From Sweltsa coloradensis (lineage: Eukaryota; Arthropoda; Insecta; Plecoptera; Chloroperlidae), in the NCBI GenBank assembly GCA_024449915.1, contig JAMZAV010000302.1:744001-808000 (forward strand): a stretch of 64,000 nt of DNA. Reading direction: 5' to 3'. This document shows, piece after piece, positions 54,561 to 64,000 of this stretch. The translations under genes were made by a program, and so were the position numbers. A model generated the notes under the pieces. The model was given only the letters and a program-made list of their open reading frames with translations. It made no database searches and was not told the origin of the DNA. Within the stretch, counting starts at the first letter, position 1; each line of letters opens with the position of its first letter.

Positions 54561-56221
54561 AGATATCAATGCACCCTTTTGGCAAAATGCATTCGCAATA
54601 CATTTTATAAACACATTTTTTAATATAGTCTAGCTCTCAATGTGAAATACAAAATTGCTCCCTGACTATTGATTATATCCCAGATGTAAATTTATCTCAG
54701 CATGATTGAGACAAACGGATACCAAAGTTATATAAAGATATTCATACCGTAGTTAGAACATTTTTAGAATGTACGTTATTATATTTCTTAAAGTAAAGAA
54801 AATTCGGCGCTTAGGACAGAAATAAAAGTTCTTTGATTACAGCGATAAATTGCACTGATCTGAGGCAGATTGAACATCTGTGTCAGGAATAAATGTCTCA
54901 ATACAGAATTTAATGCCAAGACGGAGTTCACATTGCACCAATAATGCAGTCATAAGAATAGTGATTTATTGACAAATTTGGAAATGGTAACCTAATATTT
55001 TTGTTCAGAAGAATTATGGAGTGTTTTCTTTTTTGGAAATGAGGTGAACGAGTTATGAAGTAGCAAATATCTTAAGTTCGATATTCAAAATGGAAAGTTG
55101 TATAACTTAAAGTATAGCTTCATGATTTTCTGTAAAAAATGATATGCATGATAAGACAAGATGAGTTCTTATAATTAAGACGAAAATGTATTTGAAAAGA
55201 AAACACAAGCAAAATTGTAAGGGAATTGGTGTAGTGTAAATTTGTACAATGTGAAGTCAATCTGTATTGTTCATCCACAAACCACGCTGGACTTTTAATC
55301 TGTGTGTAACATTAACTATTTGGCATTTTATAAAGCAAATGCATAATAAGCTAAGTTGAAAATACCATGGGTAACTGTACGTCATTTGCATTTACTATCA
55401 AATTAAATCTCATCAACATTATTATCTTGATTGATAATAAAAAGGGCAAAGCGGTATTGGTAAAATGATTTATTTTGATAATGATAACGTGGGGTTTTAA
55501 TTGCTTACGCTGACACGAACTTGGGAGATTGACTGTGAATAATTGCTGAATTTTAAACAGCAGGCACAGACCAGCCTGAGCAGTGTTTGGCATATTCTTC
55601 GAGCGTAATTATATTTAACGCTAGGGGCAAGTAATGGACCTAGGCTTTCATTAATCAAGTACTTTTAATCAAAATCTGAAGTAGGAAAAAATCTTTGACA
55701 CACGTATTTTTTGTTCTCATCAACTTGGTCGATGAAAATCGATGTCTGTCTTGCAAAGCTAGTGGAAAAGCCATTGAACTACTTGATGCGTGATGCGATT
55801 TCTCCTTATCGAAGATGCAAGAGAACATAGCTTTTAATCAAAAGAAGAGCTCAACACCCACGTTATCTTGACGTCGTATCACAATGCATCTCTAGCGTGA
55901 TTTATGTTACCATCATATACCAACGCCAAGTTTGTTAAGATTGAGGTACTTTTACCATTTTTACTCCATTCGCATATTCCTCATTTAAAATGGAACACCA
56001 AGTAGTAGGATTATTTATCTGTAAATTAAAACTAAATTATCAAAATTGTTTGTGTTAGCCGAAATCTTATTAAAAAGTATTCCGGATAACCGTTTCACCT
56101 CGACAAAATAACTTCCAGTCATTTTTTCTTAGTTACCTAAATCCACGTCGTAAGTGACTATAAACAAAGTAATATGAAACACACCTCACTACAACCTCAA
56201 TAAATAAATTATATATTTTAA
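54561..56221. other. no gene seen
   Basis: AT-rich, nothing recognised. Confidence 0.45.
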
Positions 56222-56312
56222 ACTACTGTTTTTAATAAGATTATATTTATTTTAAAGACCAATTTACGTTCTATTCTATTTTAATACAAAAACTAATTTA
56301 CAAAGAGGGCAA
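56222..56312 (-). mobile_element. LINE 3' end scrap
   Basis: Minus strand: CTCTTTGTAAATTAGTTTTT, then AAAATAGAATAGAACGTAAA and AAATAAATATAATC, a diverged copy of the tail at 27.0 kb. Confidence 0.45.
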
Positions 56313-56417
56313 ATAATAACATATTTGGAATATGGTGTTGTTTATTTTCAACGGCCGCAGTTCGTGTAAAAATAAAAGTCACTCATCAAACGTTCCTCCG
56401 ATATACATGTGACACTG

Positions 56418-56490
56418 AGTGGGATAGAGAAAGGGGATGGAGATGGAGAGGGGTTGGGAGTGGGGTTGGGGATGGGATAGTGGGAGGAGG
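56418..56490 (+). repeat. G-rich minisatellite-like tract
   Basis: GGGGATGGAGATGGAGAGGG, GTTGGGAGTGGGGTTGGGG and GATGGGATAGTGGGAGG in series: many GGG/GGGG runs, so plus-strand G-quadruplex is plausible. The minus frame (Pro/Asn/Ser repeats) is its by-product. Confidence 0.65.
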
Positions 56491-57016
56491 CAAAAATAGA
56501 GACTAACCAAAGAACATAATTTCCTCCTACCGTCACAAACTACATTCATATATTTACAGTGGCAGAAGAACTAATTACGTGAAAAGTAGGTCAGACCGCT
56601 GGTGTTTCATCTGGTGGTTTAATATCGCCCAGAAAAATTAACCACTATTCTAAACACTGGCTTTAAAATAAAACTGTTTTCGTTGTTTGATATAGTTTTG
56701 AGGCCACTGGCGTTATAGATGAGCTGTACTATTCAGACTTGTACTATTTACCCCATGCCTGTTTCAAGTATTTAAATGTACAACTATTGTTACAAACGGA
56801 ATAAAATCATCAAGCATCGTATGCTTATAAGCATGAATCTCCATATTCTATAAGAGTAACTAAATGAGAGTACATTTACTCCTTGTAACATCAAATTATT
56901 TCATGTTCAGTCTTTTTCTCAGTTTTATAATAACATACTCAGTAAAATAACACAAATCAATTTTACTGGCGATTTATTGCGCAGCACCCATTGTCAAATA
57001 AGTATTTCATACTTTA
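56491..57016. other. no gene seen
   Basis: AT-rich, nothing recognised. Confidence 0.45.
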
Positions 57017-57425
57017 CTAGACCTCTTTGCGAACGCTTTTTACAGACGCGTTAATGGATAAGCGTGTTCGATGCAAACATTGTAATTACTTTCTTTAAAT
57101 AAGTGCAGAATTGTGTTAATCTCTATGGATAAGCCAACCAACAGTACAATGATTAATGAGATTGCCATGCAGCTTTTAAAGAGTGGAAAAATACTTGTAA
57201 AACAAAAAATATCGTAAAATTGCATCGATTCTCATCAGAAAAACGATATTTCGAATGCATTTTAAAACGCGGCAGGTTCGAAGGTATAAAGAATATTTCA
57301 TCAAGATGAGAGATGATGCTTAACATTGGCCAGAATCATGCAAACGGACAGAAAGCGAAACCAACAATGGTCTAATTTGCAACAGATTAGTTAAATTGAG
57401 TCTTTGATTTCCTCGCTACAATCAA
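57017..57425 (-). mobile_element. family H element, old diverged copy H13
   Basis: Plus strand starts CTAGACCTCTTTGCGAACGC, then GACGCGTTAATGGATAAGCG, which is the reverse complement of the H tail. Diverged interior blocks follow in order (GAACGCGGC-type AAAACGCGGCAGGTTCGAAG, GCCAGAATCATGC, GGACAGAAAGCG). It ends near TTAAATTGAGTCTTTGATTT and CTCGCTACAATCAA, an eroded head. The base outside CTAG is A on the plus strand. Confidence 0.55.
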
Positions 57426-57599
57426 CTTTAAACTCCTTTATGGATGTTGTTTTGAGTTTCTATTGCGAATTGAGAGAGGTGCATCAATAATACAATATTC
57501 TTTGTGCCTTTTAATTTAGAAGATAATTACTTATATATCATGAGTATCTTGATATTTTTCACGAAAAAAATAACAATCAACTTTTCTATGGGTTTGAAA

Positions 57600-58020
57600 T
57601 ATAATTTTCTCGACTAAATTTCGCTACACTCTGCTTATAAAGCAGCATCCCAGCGCTGTGTTCGCTTGAGCAGACCATACAGGCCGGTAGTAATTGAGTC
57701 GTATTAGTATACGTCAACCGGGACCCATCCCGTCAACATTATCATCATCAGCAGTCACCATTAATCAGAGCTCAGCATTGTATGGCCATGTTTATTGCGT
57801 TAATCCCGCAGAACGGAGCATTCCGGACGGCGGCGAGGCCAACAATGGCCAGTCTCTACCCCCACCCCCCCCTCCAACTCCCAAAAACTCCCGGCAAACT
57901 CCCCACTCGAACGCTGTTTTGTAAACATCCTGAATGGCTAAGTGGGCAAGATTGCATGCTCTTGATCGCTGGACGAGTGACTAATCACAACGCATTGATG
58001 TGATTTATAGGTCCAATGGT
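57600..58020. other. GC-elevated non-repetitive island
   Basis: About 400 bases richer in GC with homeodomain-like words (CACCATTAATCAG, TATTGCGTTAATCC) and a C-run at 57860-57870. Two overlapping frames at 57694-58003 are unrecognised. Possible regulatory block. Confidence 0.3.
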
Positions 58021-58385
58021 GAGCCTTCAAGCGGATCAATCAAACTGATGGGAATCGTAAACACGATATACTTGAAAAACTTGAAAGTGTTTTAGACGAT
58101 CTAAATGTACAACAATATCTTAGCAATGGACGGATCATTTTCTTAATGATGTATAATAATATATAGAATCTGGGGCCTAAAAACCCATCTAGTTAAGCCA
58201 CATTTAAAATATTTAATTAAGGAGTCAATCGGTACTCAAGAGAATTTCAATCCTAGATCAATGAGTATTTACACGTCCTATTTGTGCATTAAGATTTCTA
58301 TGTAAACTTTGGGTGACGCTAGCCCCACCCCCTGACACCTAAGGTCACCAAAAGGATTCAGCATACATTATTGAAGGACAATTAC

Positions 58386-58525
58386 AACTAAAACCCGCGT
58401 GTTAATCGGAGGTCGTGTTTGGTTTTTATCATGAGATGTGACACATACACGCACCGACGGACGGACTGGCGGATGGAAGGACAGAAAATTGATGTAGTAG
58501 GGAGCTTACGGTATTATTTACGATG
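58386..58525 (+). repeat. dispersed repeat E, copy E2
   Basis: GTTAATCGGAGGTCGTGTTT, GGTTTTTATC, CGACGGACGGACTGGCGG, GGACAG and GTAGGGAGCTTACGG match E1 in order. TTTACGATGC just downstream recurs near 63918, where the flanking words are similar, so a third copy may end the window. Confidence 0.5.
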
Positions 58526-58839
58526 CCATCTTATCTGATTTGTTTCAATTCATGAACTTCTTTACCGATTTTCAAATCACTTGAACACAATTTTTTAGAA
58601 CAATGACTTCATTTTGTACACACATGATGATATTATACATAAACAATAAAAAATATTTATAATGCGAGTCACATAATACAACTTTCATACTAAACTCTCT
58701 TCAATCCGTGTGAGTCAGTTTCCACACAATCATGACTATCGATTCATTCAGGAACGACCCACATATATTTTGCCATAATTCGAAAACAATTTTCGAATTT
58801 TCCGCCAGCCCAATTCAATTATATTTCGAAGATATGTCT

Positions 58840-59130
58840 GCTGCTACCCCCTAACGAGTGGTCCGCCCCATCGTGTGCGAGCACTGGTAACGCATGCACA
58901 GTGGCGCTACCACCGGATCGCGCCAGAAGTATTTCAATCCGATTAACGTCAGTTCAAATCCGAGAAAAACTAAAACCAATCAATTTAAATCCTCCCCATC
59001 TGATTGTCAGGGCAAATGGAAGGTAGCCCAGTTGCATGTGTTATTCCCTGCCGCAACGGGTTAAGCCACCGTTTAGAACGAACCCGTTTTAATTGTGCAG
59101 TTGATTGATTTGTGTAAAACCAACAGTAGG
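58840..59130. other. GC-elevated non-repetitive island
   Basis: Contains CG-rich words around 58850-58930 and a palindromic-looking GAACCCGTT context near 59080. No frame or partner. Function unknown. Confidence 0.25.
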
Positions 59131-61232
59131 TTAGTTGTACCGGGATAATATTTGTTAATTGTAATTATCGACATAGCACGTTTATTTTTGTAGTCGATTA
59201 ATAAGTTTTTGTGTCGGTATTTAACCTAATGAAAATGGACGAAATCTTTTCATTTAAAAGCTTAAAAAATAATCAATCATAATAATCAACGGGCACTGTA
59301 CTTATGTACTTAAATATTTCATAATAAGATTAATATAAAATGGCACACCTTAGAATTCGAATACTTCTACTGCCAATAAGAATTATCAATGCATATTGTG
59401 GCATGGTAAACTAATTGCATTGTTATATAATGGAATCTTTAGTTATTTTCTTTAATATTTCACAAATTATTTATGTTTGTTCATAGCAGTATTTTTCAAG
59501 TACTATAGATGTACATGGAACATAATTGCGTACGTAAATAATATTGATTTTGATGGATTCGTTATTGAGTAACCGATTTCACTGCCAATGTGTTTTCATT
59601 GTACTACATACAATCATATACTACATAGTATTATCTAACTCATTAAAATCGCTACAAAACAGGTACATCAATTCCTTTACGGGTCCCTTGTGCTTTGAAA
59701 GTGCTAGCAAAGTAACGTAACAGTTTTATAATGATAGTAATGTAACTTAAGTATTATGATTTGGCATTGCACTTGTCATATTATCGTCAGTCGATTGCTT
59801 CTAGGTGTGCAAATCATGGGCTTGATATTTTTAGAATTGGAATTAAAAGATAACTTTATTTGTAAAAGAATATCCGTTACAAAAAGGCGAGGTTCGAACA
59901 CAGTTCGTTCTTCCAACTAACCAATACTAGTTTACATTGTAAAGCCGACTATAATAATACTAACATCATACATACATATCACTAAACATTTTACAGAAGT
60001 TTGTATCCGGAAAGCTGGCCAGATTGCGATATGGGACTTATGTTGTCTTCAGACATGGTTAATAATTTATGTTCCGTAGTAACTGTACAATTCCAATTTA
60101 TGACTGCATTCAAGATTATCTTCTAAACATGATGGGAATATACGACCGTGTATATATAACTTGGCACAAGATTTGCTTTTTCAATGCAATAAAGTATTTG
60201 GTTATAGAGGTCAAACGATTTGTCACTCTTTAGAAACCCATTGATTATTTAGTATGTCTTTATTATACGATAAAAATTCACGATATTATGTAAACCCTCA
60301 TTTAAGAATTTTTTAAATATTATAATGAATTTAATAATGAAAGTTTAAAAATTAAGACAAAAAACTTAAATAAAATTGAATAAAAACCTTTCATTGTAGG
60401 CTACAAATATTTCTTCCTATACACTTTTACAATCACTGTTTTATTTATTTTGTATTTAAACAAGTCTCTTTCGGACTGATAAAAAGGCCAAACTCGCAAT
60501 GATATATAAATATTTGGGCATTTGAAACATACATTATATCATAACTACAATTTATTCTTACGTTCGTGCAAATTTCTTGGCTGTTTACTTAATTGCTTAT
60601 TGCGAATGGATGGTCAATTGTCACAATTACAAAAAAACATATTTTTGGTTATCGAATATATTTTATCTATTTTAGTTATTACACGAATGCTAGTAATGTA
60701 TAGCAAAAATACATTACCGTGCGATTTTATTGTCATGTACCTGCCACACAATGTCAACAGTACCTAATTAATTATCATACAACCTCAATACATACTTTTT
60801 GTGTCAAATGCCCACAGCCACAGCCACGAGACATGAAAACCACTAAACACACTTGCTTGTTTACCCGCCCCTCTGATGATAAACCGTTTGAGGACGCAAT
60901 TATTACACTAATTAAGCCTAGCTGGACATAGACAAGTACGACCTCTTGCAGTAATATAGAATGTAATAATACAATCTAATTTTAAATGATTTGGAGGGTC
61001 TACTAAATTTCCTCGCAACATAAAAATATTTAAGACAACTACTTAATCAATAAAAATTGAACCATGGAAAATATTTTTAAAATGTGAACTTAAAAACCTT
61101 ATTAGAGATCAGAAGTTATTGGATCAAAATTATGTTATCTTTCAGTAATGACGCAACATGTCTCTTCTATTTGATTTATATCATGGCTCTCAACAATCAA
61201 AACAAATAGCTATCTAGAAGAGGTTTTTCTTA
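59131..61232. other. no gene seen
   Basis: AT-rich; the frames at 60522-60931 overlap each other and are unrecognised. Confidence 0.45.
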
Positions 61233-61303
61233 GGCCCCGATAGCTCAGTTGGTAGAGCATCGGTTCGTAAAGCCAGAGGTTCTGTGTTTGATCCCCAGTC
61301 GAC
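61233..61303 (+). pseudogene. tRNA pseudogene or SINE head, related to the 45 kb foldback
   Basis: GCCCCGATAGCTCAGTTGGT (clear A box and D-arm), GGTTCGTAAAGCC at the anticodon arm position and GGTTCTGTGTTTGATCCCC (T-arm with mismatch). The loop TCGTAAA lacks U33, and the acceptor ends (GGCCCCG and TCGACA) no longer pair. The AAGCC.GAGGTTCTG run matches the 45.0-45.26 kb SINE heads. Not functional as it stands. Confidence 0.55.
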
Positions 61304-61960
61304 AATTAATATCATTCAATAACTTTAATATTGAAAATATGTTATTATATATTGTAGTGATGATCAATGTAAAGTTTTGTAAACCTGATTTTTTTAGATT
61401 AAGTGTTGATAAAAGCAGTTAATAATTTGTTATACAGGTAGTATTTAAACTGAACTAGCATAATTTCAAACGCCATTTAGAAAATGCAAAATAATAAATG
61501 ATAAAAATTGACCAATATGTGTTTATCAGTTACCCGTGTATAACCATAATCGGCTATTTATATCACATAAAATTTTAAAAAATGTCCAAGATTTTGTTAC
61601 GGCACATTCATTTATAAACGACAGACGTATTGTGGCTATGGGCTCATAATTTTGTGTAAATGGCTTTCTGTCAAGAGAATACTATTCTGGCAGTGGTTTT
61701 GGCTTTAACAGTAAAATTCTGTGGTAAATCGCGTTATAAACGAACATTAAGTGGTCGTTGTTGTTTAGGAGCAGAATGTATTTTGTTGACTTTGTTCGAA
61801 GGTCGAAAAGCACAATTCACGAGGAAAAACGCATTAAGGAAAATATCCTTGATATTTACTGATTGCGTCTCTGGCGAGAGTTAGCCAATTTTAATACTTA
61901 TTTACTAATGACACCAGATTAACTTCACAATCTTATAAAAACTCCCTGATAGAAGGTTGT
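61304..61960. other. no gene seen
   Basis: AT-rich. The 74-codon frame at 61660-61884 begins with a hydrophobic run but is otherwise unrecognised and has no supporting context. Confidence 0.4.
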
Positions 61961-62046
61961 TGTACACCCGGCGTCATAAGTAAATCGAGGGCTGGGTATT
62001 GTAGATACAACGCTACCCTTGACTTACTTCTGACGCCGGGTGTACA
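61961..62046. repeat. hairpin MITE-like inverted repeat, about 33-bp arms
   Basis: TGTACACCCGGCGTCA on the left and TGACGCCGGGTGTACA on the right are a perfect 16-bp inverse. The match continues imperfectly through AAGTAA..CGAGGG and CCCTTGACTTACTT, around a centre of about 20 bases. Total 86 bp. Confidence 0.8.
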
Positions 62047-62599
62047 TGGCTAAATCTCAAACCATGATGTTGACCAAATGTGCGTGGTTTTAGCATTGTA
62101 AAAGATGGCAGTAGCAAGTTTAGTTATTAGTAAGAAAAGTCGCTGATAATGTTATTTTCTATTCATTTATTATTGTATTTATCGAAGCTTTCAGTCGTAT
62201 GACACTACTTTTCCTCGTATTCTACCCACAAATTAAACAGTGCAGTTTAACAGTTTTATTAAAACATGACAACAGAATTTAAGTTTGGCGTGAAAATGCA
62301 CCATGCATAACTTATTACAATATTGTCAGTTGAACCAAACTGTTCATTAGTAAATACTATCGGGAATTCATCAATTTAGATCAAACGACTAAAAATTAAT
62401 GTCAGTATTCGTTAATTTTCTATGAAGGGTCAACATTTTACAATTCCCCTGTCCATAATTTTTAGTATACGCTCTAAAAACTCTCTGCATTTCCACATGT
62501 ATGTTTTGCATTTAATACTCCATTAAATTCTCGGTCATGTTAGTCAAATAGAAATAAAAATTTCATAAAATAAAATCTAAATCTAAAAAATAGTATTAT
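62047..62599. other. no gene seen
   Basis: AT-rich, nothing recognised. Confidence 0.45.
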
Positions 62600-62680
62600 T
62601 TTAGACCCTACCTACTCAGTCTTCAGTCACATAGCTGATTTTCAGTGGGATACATGAAATTAAAAGCAGACCTGCCCCTT
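62600..62680 (+). repeat. dispersed repeat B, fragment B4
   Basis: TTAGACCCTACCTACTCAGT, then CACATAGCTGATTTTCAGTG and GGATACATGAAATTAAAAGC, diverged from the left part of B1-B3. Confidence 0.5.
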
Positions 62681-62761
62681 GTTTGCTCGGTGACTGCCAC
62701 AAACTCTGTATTGACATATTCTCAGTCACACATACATAACTCAACGCGCGTTTTCGTGTTT

Positions 62762-62832
62762 GTAACGGTGGCACATACGGTTCAACGGTTGATGCATATA
62801 ACCAGTGGACGTGGGTTCGAATCCTGCAGATA
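62762..62832 (+). other. tRNA-derived SINE head or pseudogene
   Basis: AACGGTGGCACATACGGTTC, ACGGTTGATGCATATAACC and AGTGGACGTGGGTTCGAATC (B box). Pairs with the copy at 46421-46502. No intact cloverleaf. Confidence 0.5.
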
Positions 62833-63950
62833 TATATTGTCCATCATCCTCATCAATTACCGCTAATCGCCTTGAAAATCATAATGGCCATAAAAGAGAC
62901 TTGCATAACGTACACGAACAGGTTTATTGTACACATTGTACCATGCGATGAAAGAGAAATATTTAGAATTACTTCATTCTTGCATACCGGTTATTTTTAC
63001 TATTTTATGTTGGTGTAAAGAACAACAAAAAAACACGAAACACATTAATTATAAAATCATTATCCACACGATTATATTTTGATCTGACCTTTCTATTAGC
63101 TACGAGAAATATAAAAATATTCACTCGCGGAATATGTTTTGCGCAGGTTGGCAACAGATGGTAATCGCAGGTGGAAAGTGTAACCGCTCACATTGCGATT
63201 AGACTATTTATATCTGACTGCATTCGTGCAATGTAGGGTAGGGCAACTATATACTGTAGCATGCGATAAAGCATTTATGTTTGAAGCTTACTTTAACACG
63301 ATCATAATATAACTTACAATTCTCAACGGTTTTTATCATGCCAGTTAAATATTTTATAAATCAAGAAACCACACAAACGTAACGCCTACTGTAATATGAA
63401 AGGTCAGTAATTTAAAAGTAATTTGGGTGATTACTCAGAAAATGCACTTTATAAACGTTTCCTCATTCAAATTACAATTGTGAACCTAGCCTACGATCAA
63501 GTTATGTGTTTGTTTATTTATTATAACAACTCATGTACAGCACTAAATCGATTTTACAAATACCATAAAATATGTAAATATACAACAAAGTGAAAGTGAC
63601 ATCATAGAACATCCATTAAAAGATATAAATGATGGCGGTATGAAAAGGTTTACTGAAATAATGACGCATAATATAATGAAATGTTATTGCTAATTATGGT
63701 TGTGTGGATTGATTGTTGTAATGAAAAAATGATATTGATAATAATGACAATTCTGAACTTTGGTAAATTGAGTAACGAATTGTAAAATGAAGGCAAACGA
63801 TCGATCATAGAGAAACGCTTTTATAAAGGATAGGTTTAGCTACATATAAAGGGTGTTTAAGCCTATAGTATAGCAGGATGGAAGTGGAAACACGGACCGA
63901 TGGAACGTGAAGTGCCATTTACGATGCGGTGCAAGAAATACATATCATTA
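62833..63950. other. no gene seen
   Basis: AT-rich; a possible repeat E scrap near 63878-63930. Nothing else recognised. Confidence 0.4.
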
Positions 63951-64000
63951 CTAGGGAAACGCCAAAGTCGTTGTTAGACGAGTGAGTGAGCCATGTGTTG
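63951..64000 (-). mobile_element. family H-related 3' end H14 (subfamily 3), cut by window edge
   Basis: Plus strand starts CTAGGGAAACGCCAAAGTCG, then TTGTTAGACGAGTGAGTGAG. On the minus strand this gives AACG/CGTT stem and CTAG end as at 14234. The shared GACGAGTGAG and CATGTG.TG words show the same subfamily. The rest lies beyond the window. Confidence 0.55.

Noticed and set aside
61233..61303. Functional tRNA gene
   Set aside because: The D-arm and T-arm are good, but the acceptor halves do not pair and the anticodon loop lacks U33.

Overview
This 64 kb window is AT-rich nuclear DNA of a multicellular animal. I found no intact protein-coding gene. Every open frame is short and most fall inside repeats. 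The evidence for an animal genome is the dense mix of small non-autonomous transposons, tRNA-derived SINEs, 5'-truncated LINE ends, foldback elements and microsatellites. The repeat style resembles marine invertebrates, but I cannot name the phylum. No bacterial operons, CRISPR arrays, rRNA genes or intact tRNA genes were seen.

Layout. Positions 0.5-4.7 kb are a nest of one transposon family, here called H. Its copies start with TTGGATGAGCG, end in CTAG, and carry a conserved AACGC/GCGTT stem-loop next to the 3' end. Further H copies lie at 12.2, 14.2, 30.3-31.6, 36.9, 37.5, 57.0 and 63.95 kb. Foldback elements lie at 5.3-6.3, 7.7-8.0, 17.2-17.4 and 45.4-45.6 kb; each holds a hairpin followed by GAAA that resembles a decayed hammerhead ribozyme of Penelope-like retroelements. 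tRNA-derived SINEs or tRNA-like pseudogenes lie at 9.6, 14.1, 15.3, 16.5, 26.8, 31.8, 34.6, 45.0-45.26 (a foldback pair), 46.4, 48.4-48.6, 61.2 and 62.8 kb. LINE remnants lie at 11.2-11.5, 27.0, 33.9, 41.8, 43.1 and 56.2 kb. Small DNA-transposon-like elements lie at 20.2-20.5 (CCCGA-rich), 22.3-22.6 (36 bp inverted ends) and 29.26-29.89 kb (TTAA flanks). Two unclassified dispersed repeats, called B and E here, recur.

The most unusual signal is a 17-nt word, TGGTGGAGGTGCCGGGT, which occurs seven times (both strands, 9.7-46.3 kb) with unrelated flanks. It starts with TGG, so its complement ends in CCA. That is the form of a retrovirus-like primer-binding site, or of an inserted copy of a mature tRNA 3' end.

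Between the repeats are several GC-elevated stretches (about 8.2, 15.0, 18.3, 36.4, 42.5, 44.3, 49.8, 52.3, 54.3, 57.7 and 58.9 kb) that do not look repetitive or coding. They could be conserved non-coding or regulatory DNA in a gene-poor region, but this is inference and needs comparison with a related genome.
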